This document shows, in pieces, positions 11,101-19,188 of a stretch of DNA of 45,781 nucleotides. Location: contig CAZGYE010000009.1 in the NCBI GenBank assembly GCA_964530165.1, forward strand, positions 1 through 45,781. Direction: 5' to 3'. A model generated the notes under the pieces. It did not search any database. It was not told the origin of the DNA and saw only the letters and a program-made list of their open reading frames with translations. The stretch is from CAZGYE01 sp964530165 (GTDB taxonomy: Bacteria > Planctomycetota > Planctomycetia > Planctomycetales > Planctomycetaceae). The first letter of the stretch is position 1; the number at the start of each line of letters is the position of its first letter. Position numbers and translations under genes: made by a program.

Positions 11101-13389
11101 CCGCACCACTGTGCGGAAGGGATCCAGCGATGAGTAGGGTGGAACGTCGTCGAGAGCTCCGTTCCCGTTCGTGTCTTCGTTGACGTTGGTATCGAGCATG
11201 TCGCCGTCAAAATTGTAATCCACTTTGTCCGCTGTTTCGTCCAGGAGTGGACCCGCGCTGCCATCGTTTAGAATTCCATCGTTGTTGAGATCCTGCTCTC
11301 CGAATTGCGGTGGGAACTCCCGCTTGCCGTCCCTGTTGGCATCGGCGTTGAACTCCCAGTTCCGCTGGGAGAACCGTTCGGTGGCGAACTGCTTGCGGTC
11401 CCAGCTATCTGTGGTAAACCGCTGGCGGATCTCCGGGAACGTGAAGTTGAATTTCGCCAGCTCTCCGAGCCGTTGTTCCGGAGGCTCGTTGGCGATGCTG
11501 ATGTCGGTGTCGCTCATGTGCAAGTAGGGAACGTCCTGTGGGCCGAAAATCTCGTCGTCCGGCCGGTCGGCCAGTTGCAGGGCCGCGATGACCTCCAACG
11601 GATCATCCCAGAGCGAGTTGGCATTGGAGAATTGCATGAAGGGCCAGGGCACTGTGCCCATGTTGTCGTAACCCGTGTAACGCAACCAACGGCTCGGATT
11701 GCCCACGACCGGCTGTTGCAGGTCCGGGTATTTGGGGTTGCCGCTCAGAGTACAGCGGCCGGTGCCGCGAAAATCGTGCGGCTGGCCGAACGCCCGCCGG
11801 CCCCCGGTGGCTTCGCCTTCACCCTGGTTGGAATCGTCATCCACGCCGGACCGGCCCGGCTTGGGGAAATCGCTCACGTTTCTTGTGACGGCCCCGCTGT
11901 TCAGTCGCTGTAACTCGCCCCAGCGACCGGCATACAGGTCGTCAATGCCGCTGCTGCCGTAGTTCGGGCGGCCGACGTTCAGCCACCACCACTCCATGTT
12001 CGCCAGTTCCACGGCGTCAGCCGGACGCGACGTCGACGGGGCTGGCGGGTGGAAGAACCGACGTTGCTGGTCAAAGGCCGAGCTGGGTGGGTCGTCAGCC
12101 GTGCCCGAAATCCGGTCCGGCCCCCAGGGGCTCGCATCCAAAGCCCACTGCGGATTGACCTCTGCAGGCCCCAGCCCCTCGTTCGACCGGCTCAGAAACC
12201 GGCCGGCCCCGTACACAGGATTGGTCAGGTCGGTATTCCCCCAAAGGTTGCCCACAATGTTCAAATTCAACAGCGCGTCGAGGTCGTAAACGGTGAACGA
12301 GTACAACGGAATGTACTGCTGGCCGGTGGGCGTCTCCTGCACCGGGTGGTCCAGATCCAACCAGATGCCCTCCTTGATACCATCACCGTCGTTGTCCACG
12401 TCGAAATGGACTGCTCCCGGCTCTTTCGGATCTTGCCATATCCCTTGGTGGATCGGCCCAGTAGGGGTAAGAGAAAACGGAAAGTCATCACCGCCGCCCG
12501 GCGCTCCGTCCGGCCCGAGAAAGCGCGGGCTGCCATCGACGAAGTTGACGTGCGATGGATGCGGGCGCATCACGAGATCGGCCTTGGTCGGGTCGGTCTC
12601 CCAACCAGCACCAGCCGGTCCGAGGAACTGCTGCGGCCGATGAAACGAGGGGATGATGACTTGCAGAGGCTGATCGTCGCTGCCGGGCCACCCGAGCTCC
12701 GACTTGTCGTCTACGGTTCCATTGCCGTCGTCGTCCGTGCCTGCGTTACCAGGCTGGCCGTCCGGTCCCACCGCGAACTGATACCCCTTGGCATCGAATG
12801 TGAAGCCACGATAGGCCAAAAAAAGGTTCATTCGATCGGGGTAGGTGTAATCGACATCGGGTTGGGGGCGGTCATTGCCGCTGCCGTCTTCTGTGACCTG
12901 TTTTATGTAGTCGTCTACATTGTTTGACGAACTCCAGCGAGCGGCGGGAGAGTAATTGATCGGACCGCTGGGATCGCCCGGGCCAGTGAACGGATGAACA
13001 TCTTTAGGACGGCCGGTGATGGGGTCGAGTTGTCCCAACATGTTGCTCACAAGTGAATGCCGGCGGCCCCACAGGGCGCTGTCCATCTGGTCTGCGTGTT
13101 CGTGTCCTGGTCGCGGGTCTGGGGTTGGGCCGACGATCAGTTGCTCCAGCGCGAAGTCGAACAGCTCATCCACTGAGGCGCCCGAGTCGGTCTCGCCCTT
13201 GGCCGCGAAGGCGAAGTATTCGGCGTTTTCACGCTCCTGGGCGGCGAACGTGTAGAACAAGAACCCCAGCAACGCCAACAGCCCCAACAGCGCGATCACA
13301 ATCAACAGCGTCGACCCGCGCCGGGCTTGCCGCGAGTTCCGCCCGCCCTCCCGGCCCGCCCGAGTCGTGCGTAAACGTCGTCGTTTCAT
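8146..13389 (-). CDS. Giant GspK-like pseudopilin with Ca-binding-type repeats
   Basis: This 1747-residue protein begins with a basic leader and a cleavable motif, RRG25^STLLI, followed by a hydrophobic helix. Mature position 5 is Ile rather than Glu, a known property of GspK, the tip minor pseudopilin. A GspK-like segment PGKINVNTIRHPEVLAALL occurs in the C-terminal third, and the gene sits in the GspK position after H-, I- and J-like genes. The protein is many times longer than usual GspK proteins (about 300-400 aa). The extra sequence contains DxDxDG-type loops (DADNDGDG-like, DLNNDGILD, DKNGDGRL) and copies of a GPDGQPG..DDDGNG..DD..GSDD motif. It is probably exported and tip-associated. 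That role is inferred from gene order and N-terminus. Confidence 0.75.
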   Translation of the reverse strand: MKRRRLRTTRAGREGGRNSRQARRGSTLLIVIALLGLLALLGFLFYTFAAQERENAEYFAFAAKGETDSGASVDELFDFALEQLIVGPTPDPRPGHEHADQMDSALWGRRHSLVSNMLGQLDPITGRPKDVHPFTGPGDPSGPINYSPAARWSSSNNVDDYIKQVTEDGSGNDRPQPDVDYTYPDRMNLFLAYRGFTFDAKGYQFAVGPDGQPGNAGTDDDGNGTVDDKSELGWPGSDDQPLQVIIPSFHRPQQFLGPAGAGWETDPTKADLVMRPHPSHVNFVDGSPRFLGPDGAPGGGDDFPFSLTPTGPIHQGIWQDPKEPGAVHFDVDNDGDGIKEGIWLDLDHPVQETPTGQQYIPLYSFTVYDLDALLNLNIVGNLWGNTDLTNPVYGAGRFLSRSNEGLGPAEVNPQWALDASPWGPDRISGTADDPPSSAFDQQRRFFHPPAPSTSRPADAVELANMEWWWLNVGRPNYGSSGIDDLYAGRWGELQRLNSGAVTRNVSDFPKPGRSGVDDDSNQGEGEATGGRRAFGQPHDFRGTGRCTLSGNPKYPDLQQPVVGNPSRWLRYTGYDNMGTVPWPFMQFSNANSLWDDPLEVIAALQLADRPDDEIFGPQDVPYLHMSDTDISIANEPPEQRLGELAKFNFTFPEIRQRFTTDSWDRKQFATERFSQRNWEFNADANRDGKREFPPQFGEQDLNNDGILNDGSAGPLLDETADKVDYNFDGDMLDTNVNEDTNGNGALDDVPPYSSLDPFRTVVRRLLQILADDKGQSGERRFQLPLSVNELLDVQDVGADPRTGTLKFRPLTEHPTGLSATPIPQAMPPFPPNNAVQQEYWARRDRQKLARDIYVLLYTFCGGDDNQDYTLPNEQPYKPDPASPGNFVPNGDRPIYTNDELREMAQFAVNVVDAMDRDKVITLFEYDRNLNDGWNLDDNPYPSSTGDSVPAVPSGVSTKFSDRQVVYGVEAQQLTLSEALAIRTEKIEDATPSPFNHQATEYDDRQHRYFTYLELRNMSPRRIDFGSGIWQLRMTPRQGRGRERRLTLLPSAGGVDAGQLYTVGTAGDDTVLDTSVATPSPYSVMKVDPGWTTGAVPSYVQIAPAEGLLNLDLIKDSPTGRFVITGVTNTVGVNNYTSDLMGAPPAGGDPQWGPGAFFDWTVLTDPNVDISTLTADDADPLQPVTFSVWRRANPSRQAPAATSAGSPEDRDNPWVEVDQITFGNPIPGNPIGLKVFKMDWDTQDPDIAPRLKELQSLERAEPLARSTEQAYPRNTRANSLSGSNHLSPSRFSVWQPHFDRDFASIIDLFAVPLVGPDRLTTALAYNNPARMTGVGRNGEGLAERRFLRNVPYPAPSPPPPEYPNQTEVNELNHNRWHRLLEFVEVPSRTHEALGNPLDITSGPGKVNVNTVRVPGKINVNTIRHPEVLAALLDDTEVFRTHVNEDLIFPNTEPEYNNGVLDIPRKIGSTVYYEDLNDNGTLDSDLTGLFSRDLKDVVDSEDLNNDGILDPGEDKNGDGRLNIKIRDWWEQFIRARDQENMALNIYLPGTSDSHPFRRLSFLSDVEQTILRKLPIDKGEDPRRLFELGRAGDHQKGGASGIAISFGPDGQPGVAGVDDDGDGNTDTLPSGQPDLKERGWPHSDDYRYYTSNVTDSYTRDRMLSKIINNTTTRSNVFVVFISVQSFVADTDPSTPGAVHIGNKLLDAGGQPVLSHRGVFVIDRTEVEEAFDENTGTFDWRKFVKHRLTIN

Positions 13390-13402
13390 CGCTTCACTCC
13401 CC

Positions 13403-15139
13403 TCAATCTTCCAGGAAGTGCGCCAGCGTCAACTGCCGCATCTGTCCCGTCGAAACGTGCAAGAACCGTATCTTGATCCGAATGGCCCGGAGTGGTCTTA
13501 AGTTCTCAACGGTCTGCCAAAGCACAGGGTCAGAGCCGTCCCTGACGATCGTTCCTGGCGTGGTCGGCCACGTCGGCTCGATTCCGCCGGATGTCCCGCC
13601 CCGGACGCAACGGTAGGCGAAAGCAGCACCAAACGGCCTGAAAGGGTTGTTGGTCACAGCGGGATTCTCAGGTGCGACAACGTCGCCAACAGAATGTGTT
13701 CCGCCGGCAGCCCATAGAGTGCTGTTCGGCGCGGGACCGGCTGGGTAATACGACATGGGGCGGTAGGGTGCGCTATCGTCTGAATCGACGATTCCATTGC
13801 CGTCGAAATCAATTTGGGGATGCCAGGTGTCAAACACACGGTTGCTCGTAGGATTCCCTCCATAGCCGCCGGTGATCGGATCGCGGTGAGCGAGATCGAA
13901 ATCTCCCTGCTCCGACAGTGCGTTGGGTGGCTCGCTGTGGCCAATGTCGACAAACGCCCCCAGCCGCTCGTCCCAGACTTCAACGTCGAAGGAATGCACG
14001 TTGGTCAACAGAATGTCCTCGCCGCGACGCGGACCGCTGAACTGCAGATCGTCGGCAGTGCCGAAGCTGCCGTCAGCTCCAGCGTCGTAACTAACGACTC
14101 CCTGGAAAAGGCCCAGATTCGTGCCAGCATCCATCGGATTTCCCACGGCAGAATTCGCCTGCGGATAATTGAAGGCGCCGTGAGAGGTTTCTTCATGTGT
14201 AAACCGGCCGATAAACCAAGTCGATGTACCATCACTGACGAACTCTCGCGGCTGACCGTCGAGGTGGTTGTGTCCGAAGCGGTATTTCGGGTTGCCAAGC
14301 GGAAAGAACCCGACCTTCCCGCTGTTGTCCAGCGAATCGAATCCGTGGAATTGCGCTCCCCTGTTGGTTCCCGCCCCGTCGTCGGTCGCATAGGCTGAAA
14401 AATCAAAATCGTTCCAAAAATCACCGCCGTAAAGACCGGCAGACGGATCGAAGAAATTGGTGCCGGATGAGTTCGTGGGCTGCGGATCGGCGCCGGCCAG
14501 CGGCAACGGGTCCCGGATCAACAGCACGCGGCGGTACAGGATGCCGTTCCGCAGGAAGTAAGAGACTTCGGCGGCCGTCGAGGTGCTCGTGGAATCTGGG
14601 ACCGTTTGACCGTCGTCCGCGTCCGGCTGGTTCGGGTTGTCGAGAAAACTGCCCGCCGGCGTCAGGAGCGTCGCCCGACCGAAATAGGGCTGCTCGTCGA
14701 CGTCCTTCAGCGTGATCAAGGAGCGAATGGTGAACTGCAGCACGTCGTCGGTGTCGTCGTTCGGGTCGTTCTCGGCGATATAAAAATAGCCGCTCCGCTG
14801 GGAGAACAACGGCGGCGGGTCCTGGGCATTGGCGGACTGCTCACCTGGAAAGAACGGGACGAGCGCGCGAAACGTCCGGTTGTTCAGGTCGGAACGCAGG
14901 ACGGTCGTCAGCGTGCGGGCGGACTGGTCCAGCTCGGCCAGGCCGCGCTGCGTGCTGATCGAACCGGCGGCAATGGTGAAGATCTCGGCAAACATCATCA
15001 TCATCAGCACCACCAGCGCCACGGCCACCAGCATCTCGACCAGAGTGTAACCAGTGCGGAATGCGGAATGCGGAGTGCGGAGTGAGCCAAATACTCTCGA
15101 CTCTCGACCCTCGACCCTCGACCGTGTTCGGTTTTTCAT
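13403..15139 (-). CDS. GspJ/PilW-like minor pseudopilin
   Basis: This 578-residue protein has a prepilin cleavage site G^YTLVEM (Glu5 present) and a hydrophobic helix rich in Met (VVLMMMMFAEIF). The ISTQRGLAELDQSARTLTTVLRSDL region is typical of GspJ/PilW proteins. The large C-terminal part has motifs such as GADGSFGTADDL and DFDGNGIVDSDDS. The ATG at 15139 follows a GAGG-type ribosome site. A GTG at 15154 overlaps the upstream stop as GTGA and could be the true start, adding five residues. The leader, about 27-32 residues, is encoded largely by two different heptamer repeat arrays (15053-15124), so its sequence was added by repeat insertion or expansion. Confidence 0.8.
   Translation of the reverse strand: MKNRTRSRVEGRESRVFGSLRTPHSAFRTGYTLVEMLVAVALVVLMMMMFAEIFTIAAGSISTQRGLAELDQSARTLTTVLRSDLNNRTFRALVPFFPGEQSANAQDPPPLFSQRSGYFYIAENDPNDDTDDVLQFTIRSLITLKDVDEQPYFGRATLLTPAGSFLDNPNQPDADDGQTVPDSTSTSTAAEVSYFLRNGILYRRVLLIRDPLPLAGADPQPTNSSGTNFFDPSAGLYGGDFWNDFDFSAYATDDGAGTNRGAQFHGFDSLDNSGKVGFFPLGNPKYRFGHNHLDGQPREFVSDGTSTWFIGRFTHEETSHGAFNYPQANSAVGNPMDAGTNLGLFQGVVSYDAGADGSFGTADDLQFSGPRRGEDILLTNVHSFDVEVWDERLGAFVDIGHSEPPNALSEQGDFDLAHRDPITGGYGGNPTSNRVFDTWHPQIDFDGNGIVDSDDSAPYRPMSYYPAGPAPNSTLWAAGGTHSVGDVVAPENPAVTNNPFRPFGAAFAYRCVRGGTSGGIEPTWPTTPGTIVRDGSDPVLWQTVENLRPLRAIRIKIRFLHVSTGQMRQLTLAHFLED
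15053..15124. repeat. Two heptamer arrays inside a pseudopilin leader
   Basis: The left array at 15053-15083 is built of AGTGCGG/AATGCGG units, about four and a half copies. The right array at 15094-15124 is built of CTCTCGA/CCCTCGA units, about four copies. Both lie within the coding sequence for the leader of the GspJ-like protein, immediately before its cleavage glycine. On the minus strand the arrays are read as Ser-Arg-Val-Glu-Gly-Arg and Arg-Thr-Pro-His-Ser-Ala-Phe type peptides. Confidence 0.85.
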
Positions 15140-15150
15140 CGTTGGGGTCC

Positions 15151-16599
15151 TCACGGCAGTGCCTTGGTTCCGATTGGAAAGACTTCGATGACACCCCGCA
15201 TGAAGATGGCCCCGGCCGTTGCAGGCTCGACAATGTCCGATTCCACAACCAGATCAGCCCGATTGCTCGCTGTCTCGCGGATCTCTTGAATGCGATACCA
15301 GCGGGCGTTTTGGGCGTCGAGCACAAAGCCCCCCCTCTTCAGAAACGGCTTAGCACTGATGTCGACGTTCTTCACAGTGCGGTGGTCGTCGGAACCCGGG
15401 AAACCGCGTTCTGACTCATCGTCCACAGTTCCGTTGTTGTCGTCGTCGACCCCAGCCACACCCCATTGACCATCGGCTCCCTTCGAGTCGTCAGAACCAG
15501 GGAAATCCAGTTCGGAAAGATCATCCGTTATCCCGTTCCCGTCATCATCAACGCCGGTAACCCCAGGATCTCCATCCGGTCCGGGATCGAAAAAACTGGC
15601 CGAGTGCACCTGTTCGTCCTCCGGCGAGAAGGTCCGGCGGAAGAAGACGACGACATCCACGTCCGCCTTGCCGTCGCCGTGCTTACGCACGGTGAGCAAC
15701 CACGTGTAGCGGCGCTCCTTTGTCTCGATGCGCACCTGTCCGAGGTTGAACGTCCCGCTGACTGCCGGTGTGAAATCAACGTCCCCCGTGGCTGGGTCGA
15801 TGTTGATCACAGCCCGTGTGTGGCTGAGTCTCCCCGTCGAATCGAACAGAACAAGCCGCGATGGGGAACGGTCGGGGTTTGCGTCGAAGGGGATGTTGTT
15901 CAAATCGACGTCGATCGGCATCGTAACGCGATACGGCGCTGCACCACTGAGATTGCTTGCCGTGGGAACTCCGTCGATTTGAAAGGTCCAACTATCCGGT
16001 AATGTCACCCACTCTTCCGCATCATCTTCTGTTCGTGTGTCTGGTGGTACGGTCTGCTCGCCGACTTGCAGGCCTGGGATTCCGTTGGACTCGACATACC
16101 TCAGGCGCCCGCCGTGAAACCTGCGCAGAAGAGGGCCGAAGCTGTCCGCCGCTCCGCCGTCATTTGCCACGATGACCCAGCCGAGCGGATCGACGATGTA
16201 ATCACGATTCGCGGGCGATCGGTAGTGCTCCTCAAATCGATCACCATTAACCGCGGGATCATCCACGCCGTCCGGGTCGTGCACGAGGCTGGGCATTAGG
16301 CCGATTTGTGCTTCGGCGTTGTAGCGTAGAATGGCGGCGTTGGTGAGCTGGGTGGCCTGGACGGAACGCAAGATCGAGATGGGAAAGAGTGTCGCCAACG
16401 TGACGACGCCGATCCCCATCAGCATCAGCGACATCAGGACCTCAATCAGCGTGGTTCCGCCCGATGGTGTTCGGCGAGCGGGGGGCGTCAGCCCCCTGGT
16501 CCGCTCGAGGACAGCGAGAACAGCGCGCCAGCGGCGTCCACCAGCCGGCTCACGCCGGCCGCTCGCCGTTCCCCGTTGTACCGCCCGAACACGTCTCAT
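15151..16599 (-). CDS. GspI/PilV-like minor pseudopilin
   Basis: This 482-residue protein has the prepilin motif SGG^TTLIEVLMSLMLMGIG, which matches the GspI/PilV type (TLIEVLVA-like). A TNAAILRYNAEAQ segment follows. The long C-terminal part includes two tandem copies of the GPDG.PG..GVDDDGNG..DD.SE..FPGSDD motif. The ATG at 16599 overlaps the stop of the GspH-like gene (ATGA), and the gene's own stop overlaps the next GTG (GTGA), so expression is probably coupled. The leader is about 47 residues. Its coding DNA between about 16472 and 16567 is a complete inverted pair of REP-like elements. Confidence 0.8.
   Translation of the reverse strand: MRRVRAVQRGTASGRREPAGGRRWRAVLAVLERTRGLTPPARRTPSGGTTLIEVLMSLMLMGIGVVTLATLFPISILRSVQATQLTNAAILRYNAEAQIGLMPSLVHDPDGVDDPAVNGDRFEEHYRSPANRDYIVDPLGWVIVANDGGAADSFGPLLRRFHGGRLRYVESNGIPGLQVGEQTVPPDTRTEDDAEEWVTLPDSWTFQIDGVPTASNLSGAAPYRVTMPIDVDLNNIPFDANPDRSPSRLVLFDSTGRLSHTRAVINIDPATGDVDFTPAVSGTFNLGQVRIETKERRYTWLLTVRKHGDGKADVDVVVFFRRTFSPEDEQVHSASFFDPGPDGDPGVTGVDDDGNGITDDLSELDFPGSDDSKGADGQWGVAGVDDDNNGTVDDESERGFPGSDDHRTVKNVDISAKPFLKRGGFVLDAQNARWYRIQEIRETASNRADLVVESDIVEPATAGAIFMRGVIEVFPIGTKALP
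16472..16567. repeat. REP-like element pair inside a pseudopilin leader
   Basis: The left copy is GGCGAGCG + GGGGGC-GTCA-GCCCCC + TGGT (16472-16500). The right copy is ACCAG + CCGGC-TCAC-GCCGG + CCGCTCGCC (16540-16567), in inverted orientation. This is the same head-hairpin-tail layout as 6672-6748 with different but complementary stems. The whole element is translated as part of the leader of the GspI-like protein. Confidence 0.75.
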
Positions 16600-17960
16600 T
16601 GCCCCGCGACCTCCCCTCGCATCGCAAACCCGTACGGATCGTCGGCCCAGCCATCCGCGCCTGCTGCGCCCGTGCTGTTGTTGAACTGGTCGGTTGTATC
16701 GACAGGATGCGTCGAGATGGCGCCGGTCTGCGTGAACACCGACACGATCAATCGGTCGCCGACCGGTTGCGGCGGTGAACCGTACGTAAAGCTATCATCC
16801 GCTGTGCCCAGTATTCCGTCGGGACCTGGGCCGTCGCCGGGAACCGACGGAATGGCCGGACGCCCCGCGATGATCACCGCCTCGGTGTCGGCCAGTTCTG
16901 CCAGATAGAAATGAATCAGTCCGGTCGAACTCGCTTTGCCGATCACTGTGCCGCGCGGCGAGAACATCACGTCCATATACGCGGAATAACTCCCTCCGGG
17001 TCGCCAGCCCGGTGGAAGCCGCGAGCCGTCCAGATCGATGACGATATTTCGAGCCAGCAGGACCGGCTCCTGCCCCTCGACAACCCACGCCTGCAACTCG
17101 AGCAAATACGTGAATGGGGAACGACCGGGATAGGCGTCGATGCTAGACGTCACCAGCGAAGCTCCTGGATCCCGATACTTTGTGGTAAACCAGAGGACGC
17201 CGTCAACGTCGTCGGAACCGGCTGCACCAAACTCTGGGAAGTCGTCCACCACACCGTTTCCGTCGTCGTCGACGTTGTCGAATCCCGGCTGGCCATCCGG
17301 CCCGGCCAAAGGCGCAATTTGAACTGTGTACCAAGAACCGCTGTCGTCGCCTGGAATCTTCATCCGGGCGCCATCCACCAGCAGCCCCCGCTGAGCCAAG
17401 CTGAGCCATCCAGTCGGATTGTTTGCGTCAGCACGAATCACCTTGATCTCTTGTGCGTCGGCGATGCCGTCGGGAGGAGGATTGCCCGTTGTGTTGTCCA
17501 CTAGGTCACGGCGTTCCAGGTGAATCAGCCCTTGCGACCAGGGATCCGACACACTGATGTAGACCATGCTGGAGACGATCCGCGCATTACTGGGATTGTT
17601 AGGATCCAGGGTCTGGTCCAGCAGGAAGCGGACGCCGACGGGCTTCTTGGTGTAGATGGCGCGGTCTCGGGCCCCTTCCAGATAGGACTGCATCTGCCGG
17701 GCGGCGCCACGGATCCGCTCCGTATCCAGCGAGAAATTGACCGCCGTGATGGTGAGTGTTACCAGAATCACCATAATGGTGATCACCACCAGCAGCTCAA
17801 TCAGCGTGAAGCCGGCGCGGCGTGCGGCGTGCGGAGTGCGGAGTGCGGAGTGCGGAACAGGAGCGTTTTTCCGTGTCGCCGCGTCGCTCCCTCGGCCCAT
17901 CCGCTGCGGGTCGAGGGCTGCATCCGGAGTCAGGTGATTCTTGGCCGTGAGAGTTCCCAT
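16596..17960 (-). CDS. GspH/FimT-like pseudopilin
   Basis: This 454-residue protein has the cleavage motif G^FTLIELLVVITIM, followed by the GspH/FimT-type segment AARQMQSYLEGARDRAI and KPVGVRF. A copy of the GPDGQPG..DDDGNG..DD..GSDD motif lies in the middle, and GPDGILGTADDS lies near the end. The protein is much longer than a typical GspH (about 160-200 aa). The leader is about 48 residues and includes a stretch (PHSALRTPHAARR) encoded by heptamer repeats. The ATG at 17960 lies 4 bp after the stop of the preceding gene, and the 3' end overlaps the GspI-like gene by ATGA. It is clearly part of a tightly packed operon. Confidence 0.82.
   Translation of the reverse strand: MGTLTAKNHLTPDAALDPQRMGRGSDAATRKNAPVPHSALRTPHAARRAGFTLIELLVVITIMVILVTLTITAVNFSLDTERIRGAARQMQSYLEGARDRAIYTKKPVGVRFLLDQTLDPNNPSNARIVSSMVYISVSDPWSQGLIHLERRDLVDNTTGNPPPDGIADAQEIKVIRADANNPTGWLSLAQRGLLVDGARMKIPGDDSGSWYTVQIAPLAGPDGQPGFDNVDDDGNGVVDDFPEFGAAGSDDVDGVLWFTTKYRDPGASLVTSSIDAYPGRSPFTYLLELQAWVVEGQEPVLLARNIVIDLDGSRLPPGWRPGGSYSAYMDVMFSPRGTVIGKASSTGLIHFYLAELADTEAVIIAGRPAIPSVPGDGPGPDGILGTADDSFTYGSPPQPVGDRLIVSVFTQTGAISTHPVDTTDQFNNSTGAAGADGWADDPYGFAMRGEVAGQ
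17817..17858. repeat. Heptamer array inside a pseudopilin leader
   Basis: About five tandem units of GCGTGCG/GAGTGCG type lie within the leader codons of the GspH-like gene, a few codons before the cleavage glycine. They are related to the arrays at 4586 and 15053. Confidence 0.8.
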
Positions 17961-17964
17961 CGTG

Positions 17965-18990
17965 TTAATTCCCGCCGGCGCGTTGGTTCAAGTTGGTGAT
18001 GTTGTCGGTCAGTGGGTCGATGTTATTCATGTCTGGCTGAGCGAGCCTGCCGAAACTCGTCGTGTCGAACGGTTCAAACAGGCCGAGCGCCTCGTCGGCG
18101 CCCGGGGACACGATCAACGGCACGTGATACGTGTCGAGCGTGTGGTACCGGCCTTCGGTCAGATAAGTGCCAAAGGCGGGTAGGCGGCGTCCTTCGCTCG
18201 TCAAAAATCCGAACGAGTCGTCCGGGTCTTCGTTCAGCGGATCGCGGGCGGCACCGGTCGCGGCCGGCAACCCCTGGATCAGGAGGCCGGCCACCTCGCG
18301 ATTGATGCCGCCGGCACTGGCGTAACTGGGAGCCGAACCCGGTTTGATCAGTCGGGTCGGCCAGCGGTAAAACCGCAGCGGGTGGCTCCAGGCGTCGACG
18401 ACTTCCAGCAGACCGTCCTTGTCGGTGTCCAGTGCCTCCAATTCGTCCGAGTCGACCGGCGGAATGCCGAAGACCGAGCTTCCGGTGAGGATGAAATACA
18501 AGAGGGCCGCACTCTCTGTCTGTCGCTGGTGATTCGTCGCGTTGTAGCTCACGCCCGTGGCGGCTTCGATGCGCTCCACAATATCAGGCGTACCGTTGGC
18601 GTTCGCATCGGGAGTTTCGTCAGGATTGAAACTCTGTGGAAAGGCCAGCCGAAAGCGGTCTTTGCGCACGAGGATCTCGGCCGCTTCGCGGGAAACGCCT
18701 GGCGCGCTGTAGACCTGCTGCAGCTCTCGCACTTTCTGGTCGACGGCTCCATTGAGCGAGCCGTTGCGTTTCTGCTCGGTAAAGTGCCGGTTGAAGGCGT
18801 CGATGCGCTGTTTGAGCTGTTCGTGGATCTTCTTGATCTTGCCGGCCGTCGCCGTTTCGCGGGTGCGGTCGAGGAAGTTGGCGTAGAAGACGCCGGAGAT
18901 CGAGATCAAAAAGACGATGATGCCGATGACGATCAGCAGCTCCAAGAGCGAAAAGCCGCCCCGTTTGGTTGATTGCCTTGTATGGTTCAT
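17965..18990 (-). CDS. GspG-like pseudopilin (second)
   Basis: This 341-residue protein has a short leader (MNHTRQSTKRG) and the motif G^GFSLLELLIVIGIIVFL (cleavage most likely before FSLLE). The helix continues into a KIHEQLKQRIDAFNRHF segment, as in GspG/PilA-type subunits. The C-terminal domain includes DTDKDGLLEVVDAWSHPLRFYRWP. The DGW.PLRY-like element resembles the 'DxWG.P..Y' of major pseudopilins. The ATG at 18990 is preferred because GGGAG stands six bases upstream; ATGs at 18996 and 19017 are in frame. The leader is free of repeats, unlike those of the three downstream pseudopilins. Confidence 0.8.
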   Translation of the reverse strand: MNHTRQSTKRGGFSLLELLIVIGIIVFLISISGVFYANFLDRTRETATAGKIKKIHEQLKQRIDAFNRHFTEQKRNGSLNGAVDQKVRELQQVYSAPGVSREAAEILVRKDRFRLAFPQSFNPDETPDANANGTPDIVERIEAATGVSYNATNHQRQTESAALLYFILTGSSVFGIPPVDSDELEALDTDKDGLLEVVDAWSHPLRFYRWPTRLIKPGSAPSYASAGGINREVAGLLIQGLPAATGAARDPLNEDPDDSFGFLTSEGRRLPAFGTYLTEGRYHTLDTYHVPLIVSPGADEALGLFEPFDTTSFGRLAQPDMNNIDPLTDNITNLNQRAGGN

Positions 18991-19059
18991 CGTCATCTCC
19001 CAGCCGCGGATATCCATCCGCGGCTAGTGGTCCATCAAAGGTTGAATTTCGGGTAACCT

Positions 19060-19109
19060 GTTTAGCCGCCGGGCTTGCCCGGCGCGGCCCGCAAGCGGGC
19101 CGGCTAAAC
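19060..19109. repeat. Nested double-hairpin palindrome
   Basis: Outer 8-bp arms GTTTAGCC / GGCTAAAC enclose two independent hairpins: GCCGGGC-TT-GCCCGGC and GGCCCGC-AA-GCGGGCC. It lies between two GspG-like genes. No T tract follows, so a mobile or dispersed repeat role is more likely than an intrinsic terminator. Confidence 0.7.
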
Positions 19110-19188
19110 TTGTTCTTACATGGACCCAACAATAACAGGTTGACATGACACTAGTCTCTGTGCGTTGTCGGCTTTGTCACGGTATCCG

